A DNA stretch of 5,098 nucleotides, from NCBI GenBank assembly GCA_016872875.1, contig VGYW01000547.1, positions 1 through 5,098 of the forward strand. Reading direction: 5' to 3'. Positions 1 to 4,782 of the stretch are shown in pieces. This stretch comes from Planctomycetota bacterium (GTDB lineage: Bacteria > Planctomycetota > PUPC01 > DSUN01). The first letter of the stretch is position 1. Each line of letters begins with the position of its first letter. The notes beneath the pieces are model-generated. The model had not been told where the DNA came from. It saw only the letters and a program-made list of their open reading frames with translations, and ran no database searches. The translations under genes and the position numbers were made by a program.

Positions 1-75
1 GCCCAGGCCGTCCTTGTCGCGGTACGCTGAGTGCCGGGCGTGAATCGAGTAGAGTGGCCCCGGATTGCTCATTTT

Positions 76-96
76 CGATTTCCGATTGCCGATTTC
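76..96. repeat. Three-unit heptamer tandem repeat (CGATTTC-type)
   Basis: Three adjacent 7-bp units read CGATTTC, CGATTGC, CGATTTC, differing at one base. They lie in AT-richer DNA than the surroundings, just upstream of the first gene. This kind of short tandem repeat is typically intergenic. That argues against moving the first gene's start to the in-frame ATG at 54, which would translate the repeat. No function is visible. Confidence 0.6.
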
Positions 97-155
97 AGAA
101 TCGTTCTCGTCGTCGAACGCGCTCTCGCGACTTGGCATGTTGGCGGTGGAGTGGC

Positions 156-599
156 ATGGCGATTGAACAACCCAAGACCAGAAAGCCGTGGCCACGCTGG
201 CTGCGCCGGACCGTGATGGTTTCCGTCGTATTGCTGCTGTGCCTGGCTAGCTTCTCAGCCGGATACCTGCCCACCTACCTCAGAGACCACTATAGACCGG
301 CGAAGGCGCGGGAACTCGCAGACGCCATCCGGACAGCGCAGACGGCGCAGCAGGAACTCAGTGCATTCCGTAGGGCCAGCCAATGGAAGGGATGGCCGGG
401 GGGATGGACGAGGCCCCTTTTCCACCTTGATACGTCCTATTGGGTCCACTTCTACGACGGGAACGGGGATGAGATCTCGCCACATAAGGACGGGCGCTAC
501 GACCTCGTGCGGGAGGTCGAGGTTGTGTGGAACGACGGGATTTCGGCTCGACGGTGCCTGCTCAGCAAGGACAACCTGATCACGTTGATGGGGGAATGA
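156..599 (+). CDS. Small single-pass membrane protein, unknown function
   Basis: This is a 147-residue protein I do not recognise. A basic N-terminus (residues 1-18, many K and R, with WPRWLRR just before the membrane segment) leads into one hydrophobic segment at about 19-37 (VMVSVVLLLCLASFSAG). By the positive-inside rule the N-terminus should be cytoplasmic and the rest extracytoplasmic; the segment has no lipobox. Residues 46-75 look helical and charged. Residues 88-147 look like a small beta-rich domain with DTSYWVHFYDGNGDE and REVEVVWNDG. The ATG at 156 was chosen because a GGAG (148-151) lies 4 nt upstream and because the in-frame ATG at 54 would add 34 residues made from a tandem repeat. 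It converges on the gene at 662-862 with a 62-bp gap. A pseudopilin-like or anchored periplasmic protein is possible but unsupported. Confidence 0.7.
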   Translation: MAIEQPKTRKPWPRWLRRTVMVSVVLLLCLASFSAGYLPTYLRDHYRPAKARELADAIRTAQTAQQELSAFRRASQWKGWPGGWTRPLFHLDTSYWVHFYDGNGDEISPHKDGRYDLVREVEVVWNDGISARRCLLSKDNLITLMGE

Positions 600-661
600 G
601 GTGGTGTGCGGGGTGATGGCCGGTGCAGGTTCCCGCGTGTCAGTTACCCACGCGCAGCCCT

Positions 662-862
662 TCACTCGATGACTTTGGCGAGGCGTTTGTCGGAGAGGAT
701 GAGGCCGTTGACGACGGCGGAGACGTCGGCCTTCTTCTTGCGGGCGACGCGCTGGACGAAGGCCATGGCCTCGTCGTCGAGGCAGAGGGGCAGCTCGAGC
801 TTGAGGCCGGGGCGGCAGAACTTGCCTCGGACGCCCTTCGACAAGTCGTGTTCCTTTCTCAT
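662..862 (-). CDS. Ribbon-helix-helix (CopG/antitoxin-like) protein
   Basis: This is a 66-residue protein. It opens with MRKEHDLSKGVRGKF, the N-terminus typical of small antitoxin-like proteins (MRKEYDFSKGVRGK is the usual form). Next comes a short beta-strand (LELPLCLD, about 20-27) and two helices (about 28-39 and 43-56). That strand-helix-helix order is the ribbon-helix-helix DNA-binding fold, in which two chains pair their strands and insert them in the major groove. Such proteins are often antitoxins that repress their own operon and neutralise a toxin (RelE- or BrnT-like), but no toxin gene lies on either side. The ATG at 862 was preferred over one at 916 because the family motif begins there, though no strong ribosome site precedes it. 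An orphan antitoxin or stand-alone regulator is the best reading; the fold is more certain than the role. Confidence 0.75.
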   Translation of the reverse strand: MRKEHDLSKGVRGKFCRPGLKLELPLCLDDEAMAFVQRVARKKKADVSAVVNGLILSDKRLAKVIE

Positions 863-919
863 CCGTTCACTGGTTATGTTGCTGCGTCTCCCGGGTATCT
901 CCGCGCGGGCAGCCAATGG

Positions 920-1003
920 TCACAGCAGGATGCCTTCTTCCCTGGCGGTGCAGTATTCTGCCGCGCCCTTGGGCGTTCCGCCCTCGGCCTCAACCAAAGC
1001 AGA
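920..1003 (-). pseudogene. Possible remnant of a reading frame next to a repeat
   Basis: On the minus strand a frame between TAG (1004-1006) and TGA (920-922) reads 27 codons, ending EGGTPKGAAEYCTAREEGIL-L. The translation is non-repetitive and of mixed composition, looks protein-like, and has no ATG. The frame closes exactly where the left arm of the inverted repeat at 1006 begins, as if the repeat had replaced the 5' part of a gene. A frame this short can arise by chance in GC-rich DNA, so this is a weak call. Confidence 0.2.
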
Positions 1004-1005
1004 CT

Positions 1006-1155
1006 ATAAGGAATGCAGGAAGGCAGGAAAGGAAGTCAGGCATGCGGGCGATCTGGGTCGCAGCCCAAGAGCTTTCTCCCAGCTGCCTGTTTCGGTTCGG
1101 ACAATTGGCTTCTTTCGCGGGCGCTCTTCTTCTCCTGCCTTCCTCGATTCCTTAT
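1006..1155. repeat. 150-bp block bounded by a 25-nt imperfect inverted repeat
   Basis: The left arm (1006-1030) begins ATAAGGAATGCAGGAAGGC. The right arm (1131-1155) read on the other strand begins ATAAGGAATCGAGGAAGGC. The arms match at 22 of 25 positions and are followed inward by purine-rich sequence on both sides. No transposase is encoded in the 100 bp between them, and no clear target-site duplication flanks it. It could be a small non-autonomous (MITE-like) element or two inverted copies of a dispersed GGAATGCAGGAAGG repeat. Confidence 0.5.
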
Positions 1156-1301
1156 GGATCGCTCTTCTCCGTGCCCCCTGTGGCGAGCTTCCTCAGCGCA
1201 GGGATCCCGCAGGCCGGGGGAACGGGCCGGAAACCTGCTCATGGAAACAACACTCTCACGGGTAGTAGCCCATCGCGGCAAGCCGCAGCCAAAGAGGACA
1301 A

Positions 1302-1330
1302 TGGACAGTGGACAGTGGACAGTGGACAGT
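1302..1330. repeat. TGGACAG heptamer tandem repeat, four copies
   Basis: Four perfect copies of TGGACAG run from 1302 to 1329, followed by one more T. This is a clean short tandem repeat in non-coding DNA and is prone to copy-number slippage. It has the same 7-bp unit length as the repeat at 76-96 but an unrelated unit sequence. Confidence 0.85.
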
Positions 1331-1336
1331 CTGCAG

Positions 1337-1359
1337 TCGTCCTCGTCCTCGATTCGTCC
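1337..1359. repeat. TCGTCC repeat run
   Basis: The units are TCGTCC, TCGTCC, TCGAT, TCGTCC. The same unit reappears, longer and inverted on itself, at 4783-4872, so this is a dispersed simple repeat of this genome. It begins seven bases after the end of the TGGACAG array, giving a composite repeat cluster. Confidence 0.65.
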
Positions 1360-1541
1360 TCTCCCGGATTTCCTGCGGAAAGACACGGTTCTGGATGCTC
1401 GTGGCACAGGGTGTGCCTGGACGTGGTGCGGTCGGCGGTTCGGGGGCTTTCGGAGGAGGGGCTGGGGGCCAAGAGGACCTCGCTCTCGCTCGCCGCGGGT
1501 GGAGTACTCGCCAAGCCGTGAGGCGTGGCGGTGCTCTGTTC

Positions 1542-1550
1542 TGCTACAAT
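1542..1550 (+). promoter_or_regulatory. Possible extended -10 promoter element
   Basis: TGCTACAAT fits the extended -10 pattern TGnTAnAAT of sigma-70-type promoters. I see no -35 match at 16-18 bp upstream, which extended -10 promoters can do without. A start near 1557 would give the DUF3332 gene a leader of about 255 nt that includes the folded element at 1580-1650. The call rests on one short motif. Confidence 0.3.
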
Positions 1551-1579
1551 AGATGGTGACGGCGTACAGCCATTCACCA

Positions 1580-1650
1580 ACGCTGGGATCGGGCTGTCTG
1601 CCCGATGGCCGAATCAGGGCAATGCCCGATTGCTGGCCGCTGCCCAGCGT
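1580..1650 (+). ncRNA. Candidate structured leader: three-way junction
   Basis: The plus-strand transcript can fold into a compact branched structure. The closing helix is ACGCTGGG (1580-1587) with CCCAGCGT (1643-1650). Directly inside is hairpin 1, ATCGGGC (1588-1594) with GCCCGAT (1600-1606) and loop TGTCT. Abutting it is hairpin 2 (1607-1638), with GGCC/GGCC, AATC/GATT and GGGC/GCCC pairs, one bulged A, and an AAT loop. Only GCTG (1639-1642) is unpaired at the junction. Weaker outer pairing (CGTAC 1563-1567 with GTACG 1663-1667; AGCC 1568-1571 with GGCT 1655-1658) could extend it. It lies about 160 nt before the DUF3332 start, where a cis-regulatory RNA could act. I match it to no known riboswitch. 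A REP-like dispersed DNA repeat is the main alternative. Confidence 0.4.
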
Positions 1651-1800
1651 GGGAGGCTGGCGGTACGGGCACGTCGCGCGCCCAGGAGCGCTGGAGGGGG
1701 AGGAGAAAGGAGGTCGTGACAGGAATCGGGGCGCGCCTTCTGGTGGCCGTGACGCGGAGTCAGGAAGGGCCACGGCCAATAGCCATTCTCCCTTTCCGCG

Positions 1801-1805
1801 AGGAG
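1801..1805 (+). promoter_or_regulatory. Shine-Dalgarno site that decides the DUF3332 start
   Basis: AGGAG ends 6 nt before the GTG at 1812, ideal spacing. A stronger-looking AAAGGAGGT at 1706-1714 is only 2 nt from an in-frame GTG (1716), too close to work, and starting there would put 32 non-signal-like residues before the signal peptide. Confidence 0.7.
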
Positions 1806-1811
1806 TTTTCC

Positions 1812-2342
1812 GTGAACAGGTACTTGCTGCGCGGGGCCCTGGGCCGCCCGAGGGCCTGGGTGGTCGGGCTGCTGCTCGTCGCCCTGACGCCCGGAGTGCT
1901 CGGGTGCTACGGCTCGTTCCCGATCACCAAGATCGTCTACGAGTTCAATGGAAAAGTCACCGACGTCAAGCTCGTCCACACCGTGGTCTTCTGGCTCTTC
2001 CTCATCCTGCCGGTGTACTACTTTGCGACGCTCGGCGATGCCCTCATCTTCAACCTGATCGAGTTCTGGACCGGCGAGAAGGCAGGGGTGGCGCGGGTGG
2101 TGCAGCCGGACGGCTCGGAGCTGGCGCTGACCCCCTCGGCAGACGGCGGGCAGGCAGAGCTCACCCTCTCGCGCGACGGCCGCGTGCTCACGAGGGCCAC
2201 GTTCGTGCGCGTGGCGGACGGGCGCTTCGAGGTCCGCGACGCCGACGGCCGCCTGGTCGGCCGCGTGGACCGCGCGGCGGACGGCAGGCTCCTCCTCTCG
2301 CGTGGGGACGGAGCGCTCTTCGCCGCGGTCCAGGCACCGTGA
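1812..2342 (+). CDS. DUF3332-family lipoprotein
   Basis: This is a 176-residue protein. A basic start (MNRYLLRGALGRPRAW) is followed by a hydrophobic signal (17-30) and the lipobox VLGC with Cys32, so the mature protein should be a lipid-anchored envelope protein. From Cys32 it carries the recognisable DUF3332 signature: CYGSFPITKIVYEFNGKV, then a hydrophobic segment (about 55-74, VVFWLFLILPVYYFATLGD) and FNLIEFWTGEK at about 80-90. The family has no known biochemical role. After residue 92 comes a repetitive beta-type domain (VVQPDGSELALT, LTLSRDGRVLT, VRDADGRLVGRVD), with DG turns every 10-20 residues that suggest stacked hairpins. GTG at 1812 was chosen for its AGGAG site and because the signal peptide begins there. 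It converges on the desulfurase gene, 123 bp away. Identification comes from remembered family motifs. Confidence 0.8.
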   Translation: MNRYLLRGALGRPRAWVVGLLLVALTPGVLGCYGSFPITKIVYEFNGKVTDVKLVHTVVFWLFLILPVYYFATLGDALIFNLIEFWTGEKAGVARVVQPDGSELALTPSADGGQAELTLSRDGRVLTRATFVRVADGRFEVRDADGRLVGRVDRAADGRLLLSRGDGALFAAVQAP

Positions 2343-2358
2343 CCAGGAGCCACAGTCC

Positions 2359-2395
2359 CCTGCATTTCTCACCAGTCCCTGGTGAGAAATGCGGG
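2359..2395. terminator. 14-bp hairpin between convergent genes (terminator or REP-like)
   Basis: GCATTTCTCACCAG (2362-2375) is perfectly complementary to CTGGTGAGAAATGC (2379-2392), with a 3-nt loop TCC. A G-U pair and two G-C pairs can extend the stem to 2359-2395. It sits 17 bp after the DUF3332 stop and 71 bp after the stop of the opposing gene, a natural place for a bidirectional terminator. Neither strand has a T-tract after the stem, so it is not a textbook intrinsic terminator and may be a dispersed palindromic repeat. Confidence 0.55.
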
Positions 2396-2465
2396 CTAGA
2401 CTCGGGCCAAGTGGCCGGGTGCCACACGCCGCCTCGAGCCGGCGGGGCCGGATTCGCGCCGGGGG

Positions 2466-3923
2466 TCAGATGGGGAGGAGGTCGTGGATGCAGACGGTGG
2501 GGGTTTCGGGGACGTATTCCATGTGCTGGCGGTCGAGGATGTAGGTGGCCCTGGGGCCGTGGGCGAGGACGGCCTGGAGGGCTTCGACGGCGTAGTCTAC
2601 CTCGTCGGGGGTGTTGTAGACGCCGAAGCTGAGGCGTAGCATGCCAGGGACGGTGGCGTGGTCGCCGGCGGCGAGGCGCTCGACGATGCCGCGCATCTGG
2701 GCGTCGGTGATGCCGAGGAGCTCGCGGACGTAGGGCTGTGCGCAGAAGCAGCCGTTGCGGACGCCGAGGCCCCATTCGTTGCCGAGGATGGCGGCGAGCT
2801 TGCCGTGGCTGAGGTCGCGGGCGTTCATGGTGATGACGCCCAAGCGGTCCTCGCGGACCTCGGGGTCGGCCAGGCCGTAGAGGGTGAGGCCCTCGATGCG
2901 GCGGAGCTTCTCGATGGCCCGCCGGGTGAGGGCGCGCTCGTGCTCGGCCAGGTTGTCCATGCCGATGGATTCGAGGACCTTGATGACGCATCCGATGGCG
3001 AGGCAGCCGAGGACGTTCGGGGTGCCGGCCTCCTCTTTCTCGGGCAGGGGCGCCCAATGGACGTCGTCCATCGTGACGGCTTTGACGGTTCCGCCCCCCA
3101 CGTAGTCGGGGTCGCGGTCCTCGAAGGCGGCCTGCGGGCCGGCGAGGACGCCCGCCCCGAACGGGGCGTACATCTTGTGGCCGCTGAAGGCGACGAAGTC
3201 GATCCGCTCGGGGTCGTCGGGCGCGCCCATCTTGAAGGAGCGGTGGGGGATGAGCTGGGTCGCATCGAGCACCATCTGGGCGCCGGCCTCGTGGGCGAGG
3301 CGGGCAATGCGGCGGATGGGCGGGAGGACGCCCGTGACGTTCGAGGCGCCGGTGACGGCGACGACGGCGATGCGGCCGGCGTAGCGCCGCACGTGGTCTT
3401 CGAGGTCAGCCATGTCGAGCTGGCCGGTGGCGGGGTCCACGCGGACGTAGTGGACCTCGCAGCCGAGCTTGCGCCAGGGGAGCATGTTCGAGTGGTGCTC
3501 CATCACTGTGGTGAGGATCACCTTGTCGGGCTGCGGGGCCAGGTGCATGGCCACCTTGTTGAGGGCGTGGGTGGCGTTCTGGGTGAAGATGACGGTGTGG
3601 TAGGCGAGGTCGGCGCCGATGAAGTCGGCGACGACCTCGCGGCAGCGCTCGAAGGCGTGGGTGGAGATCTGCGCCTTGAGGCCGCTGCCGCGGTGCACGC
3701 TGCCGTACCATTCGAGGAACATCTGGGAACACTTGAGGACGGACTCAAGGGGCGGGGTGGTCGCGGCGTTGTCGAGGTTCACGTAGGTGACCTGGCGTCC
3801 GTCGTAGAGGGGGACCTTTCGCTCGACGCCGACGACGGCCTTGCGGACGGTCTGGATGGTTATGCCTTTTGCGAGGTCGCAGCAGGCCTGGCACAGGTCG
3901 GCCACTTCGTCCTGAAAGGCCAC
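2466..3923 (-). CDS. PLP-dependent class V aminotransferase, cysteine desulfurase-like
   Basis: This 485-residue cytoplasmic protein belongs to fold-type I, class V, near SufS/CsdA. These enzymes take sulfur from cysteine as a persulfide, leaving alanine, to supply Fe-S clusters and other thiolation. The core begins at YVNLDNAATTPP (47-58). MEHHSN (141-146) gives the cofactor-stacking His; DATQ (220-223) has the Asp and Gln that contact PLP; SGHK gives the Schiff-base Lys250; GGGT (276-279) follows. RNGCFCAQP (389-397) gives Arg389 and Cys394, matching the SufS catalytic Cys. Compared with SufS (about 406 residues) it has about 25 extra N-terminal residues with three Cys (C11, C14, C15), an insert near 405-427, and a C-terminal tail. 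GTG start, with AGGAGG 8 nt upstream. No suf or isc partner genes adjoin it, so the sulfur acceptor is unknown. Other class V activities cannot be excluded. Confidence 0.88.
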   Translation of the reverse strand: MAFQDEVADLCQACCDLAKGITIQTVRKAVVGVERKVPLYDGRQVTYVNLDNAATTPPLESVLKCSQMFLEWYGSVHRGSGLKAQISTHAFERCREVVADFIGADLAYHTVIFTQNATHALNKVAMHLAPQPDKVILTTVMEHHSNMLPWRKLGCEVHYVRVDPATGQLDMADLEDHVRRYAGRIAVVAVTGASNVTGVLPPIRRIARLAHEAGAQMVLDATQLIPHRSFKMGAPDDPERIDFVAFSGHKMYAPFGAGVLAGPQAAFEDRDPDYVGGGTVKAVTMDDVHWAPLPEKEEAGTPNVLGCLAIGCVIKVLESIGMDNLAEHERALTRRAIEKLRRIEGLTLYGLADPEVREDRLGVITMNARDLSHGKLAAILGNEWGLGVRNGCFCAQPYVRELLGITDAQMRGIVERLAAGDHATVPGMLRLSFGVYNTPDEVDYAVEALQAVLAHGPRATYILDRQHMEYVPETPTVCIHDLLPI

Positions 3924-3931
3924 TTGAACCG

Positions 3932-3937
3932 CCTCCT
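3932..3937 (-). promoter_or_regulatory. Strong Shine-Dalgarno site of the desulfurase gene
   Basis: The minus strand reads AGGAGG, 8 nt before the GTG at 3923. It fixes the start and supports the N-terminal extension as translated. A weak -10-like TAACAT (3959-3964, minus) lies just upstream without a recognisable -35. Confidence 0.8.
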
Positions 3938-4007
3938 GGGGGATTGTGCGCGCCCGCTATGTTAGACGACCGGCGCGGCCATTCATTACGGGGAGAAACA
4001 GCTTGTT

Positions 4008-4067
4008 GTTCGTGGTGCGGCCTTCAGGCCGTAGCTGGGCGCACGGGCTGAAGCCCGCACCACGAAC
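4008..4067. repeat. REP-like cruciform repeat
   Basis: The outer arms GTTCGTGGTGC (4008-4018) and GCACCACGAAC (4057-4067) are perfectly complementary over 11 bp. Inside are two smaller palindromes, GGCCTTCAGGCC (4019-4030) and GGGCTGAAGCCC (4045-4056), joined by a 14-nt linker. The two 23-nt halves match as inverted copies at 21 of 23 positions. Paired inverted copies with inner palindromes are the architecture of REP/BIME elements, which are usually present in many copies. It lies between the minus-strand lipoprotein unit and the desulfurase and could end transcription of the former, though no T-tract follows. Confidence 0.75.
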
Positions 4068-4077
4068 GTGGCGGCGG

Positions 4078-4182
4078 TCACTTGCCCGGCTTGGCCTCGG
4101 CCTTTGCCGCCCCTGCGTCGTCCTTCATGATGTCGAGGCCAAACCAGCCGAGGAAGAAGTCGCCGACCTCATCCATGTGCAT
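4078..4182 (-). CDS. Small coding-like frame in phase after the lipoprotein stop
   Basis: From the first ATG this encodes 34 residues: MHMDEVGDFFLGWFGLDIMK, then an Ala/Lys-rich tail ending AEAKPGK. The same frame is open for another 14 codons upstream, back to the TGA of the lipoprotein gene (4225-4227), reading RRNLHIGWFGLWTS. About 41 of the 48 codons end in G or C, as expected of real coding sequence here, and this holds from directly after the TGA. GWFGL occurs twice, at the same spacing from hydrophobic residues. There is no start codon in the first 14 codons and no strong ribosome site before 4182. It may be a small gene, a former C-terminus of the lipoprotein cut off by a nonsense mutation, or a gene whose true start is lost by a one-base change at the overlapping ATGA (4225-4228). 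Family unknown. Confidence 0.45.
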   Translation of the reverse strand: MHMDEVGDFFLGWFGLDIMKDDAGAAKAEAKPGK

Positions 4183-4224
4183 CGAAGTCCATAGGCCGAA
4201 CCAGCCTATGTGGAGGTTGCGGCG

Positions 4225-4692
4225 TCATGAGAACCAGTTGGGGTAGGGCGGCGCGTTGTCGTGGAGGGGCACGGTGAGGAGGCCGAGGTTGTAGCGCTGG
4301 GGCGCGGTGGGGAGCGGCTTGCCCGCCGCCTTGAGCGCCGCGATCTTGGCGGGGTGGAACTGGTCGGGGTCGCTGACGTCGAACTCGCCGACCTGGAGCG
4401 TCTGGCTGCCCGTCACGAGCACGCCCCACATCGAGTCGCTCAGCGTAAACGTGCCCCACTTGCGGCGGTAGACTCCGTGGAACGTGCCCTCGATGAACGA
4501 GAAGCCGATGGGCGTCACGTTCATGTAGTCGGCGGGAAGGAACGCCAGGCCGGGCCTGGATGAGGTCGAGAGCCCGAAGTCCCACATGTCCAGCGCGTCG
4601 TTGCCCCTGTTGCGCCAGTACGTGCCGCAGCCCGCGCAGCCGAGAGCCAAGACAAGCCACGCCAGTGGCATCCTCCGACACTTGCTCATCAT
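4225..4692 (-). CDS. Putative lipoprotein, unknown function
   Basis: This is a 155-residue protein. A short signal peptide (MMSKCRRM, then LAWLVLALG at 10-18) ends in GCAGC. Cys19 or Cys22 would be the lipidated residue; Cys22 with AG before it is slightly favoured, though neither lipobox is ideal. The mature part starts CGTYWRNRGNDALDMWDFGL, followed by a Gly/aromatic-rich segment (MNVTPIGFSFIEGTFHGVYR) suggestive of beta strands, and ends NAPPYPNWFS. I do not recognise the family. ATG at 4692 was chosen: GGAG (4702-4705, minus) lies 9 nt upstream. The longer frame reaching 4749 would begin inside the spacer of a consensus promoter (4739-4768) and so cannot be translated from that transcript. 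The untranslated leader should be about 40 nt. A coding-like frame continues in phase after its TGA (see 4078-4182). Confidence 0.75.
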   Translation of the reverse strand: MMSKCRRMPLAWLVLALGCAGCGTYWRNRGNDALDMWDFGLSTSSRPGLAFLPADYMNVTPIGFSFIEGTFHGVYRRKWGTFTLSDSMWGVLVTGSQTLQVGEFDVSDPDQFHPAKIAALKAAGKPLPTAPQRYNLGLLTVPLHDNAPPYPNWFS

Positions 4693-4738
4693 TGCGCCAG
4701 TCTCCAACGTAATGCCCGCCCCAAAGCGACAAGACAAT

Positions 4739-4768
4739 ATTATAATCACAAGGGACCCCCGCTGTCAA
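4739..4768 (-). promoter_or_regulatory. Consensus sigma-70-type promoter of the lipoprotein gene
   Basis: On the minus strand TTGACA (4763-4768) and TATAAT (4739-4744) are both exact consensus hexamers, 18 bp apart. Transcription should start near 4732, about 40 nt before the ATG at 4692. The local AT-richness stands out in this GC-rich window. The -35 is embedded in a small inverted repeat, CCGCT-GTCAA-AGCGG (4759-4773), which could be an operator or chance. A housekeeping, strongly expressed promoter is the natural reading. Confidence 0.8.
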
Positions 4769-4782
4769 AGCGGTATCTTCAA

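Larger units (their letters stand above)
863..1544. other. Long spacer of about 680 bp made of mixed repeats
   Basis: No convincing gene is seen here on either strand. Open frames exist because the DNA is GC-rich, but they have low-complexity or arginine- and serine-heavy translations, no family resemblance and no good ribosome sites. The spacer contains a possible remnant of a reading frame (920-1003), an inverted-repeat-bounded block (1006-1155), a heptamer array (1302-1330) and a TCGTCC run (1337-1359). In 1156-1301 and 1360-1541 I see nothing I can name. Confidence 0.6.

Noticed and set aside
1..30. Nine open codons ending in TGA at 28-30 (AQAVLVAVR), possibly the end of an upstream gene.
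   Set aside because: Too short to support; any GC-rich edge would give a similar open stretch in one frame.
54..155. In-frame upstream ATG that would lengthen the first membrane protein by 34 residues.
   Set aside because: The added part translates a heptamer repeat and lacks a ribosome site; the ATG at 156 has one.
634..654. Small inverted repeat CGCGTG/CACGCG between the first two convergent genes as a terminator.
   Set aside because: Only a 6-bp stem with a 9-nt loop and no T-tract; expected by chance in such GC-rich DNA.
1605..1811. Upstream in-frame ATG extending the DUF3332 protein by 69 residues.
   Set aside because: It would translate the folded leader, and would bury the signal peptide that begins at 1812 behind an AGGAG site.
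2658..3965. Long plus-strand open frame opposite the desulfurase gene.
   Set aside because: It is the mirror of a strongly biased coding frame: translation is Gly/Val/Glu/Asp-rich with no motif, while the opposite strand encodes an intact enzyme.
4169..4228. Nineteen-codon frame starting at the ATG that overlaps the lipoprotein TGA (MTPQPPHRLVRP...).
   Set aside because: It is very short and out of phase with the frame showing coding bias; it matters only as a possible start-site frameshift.
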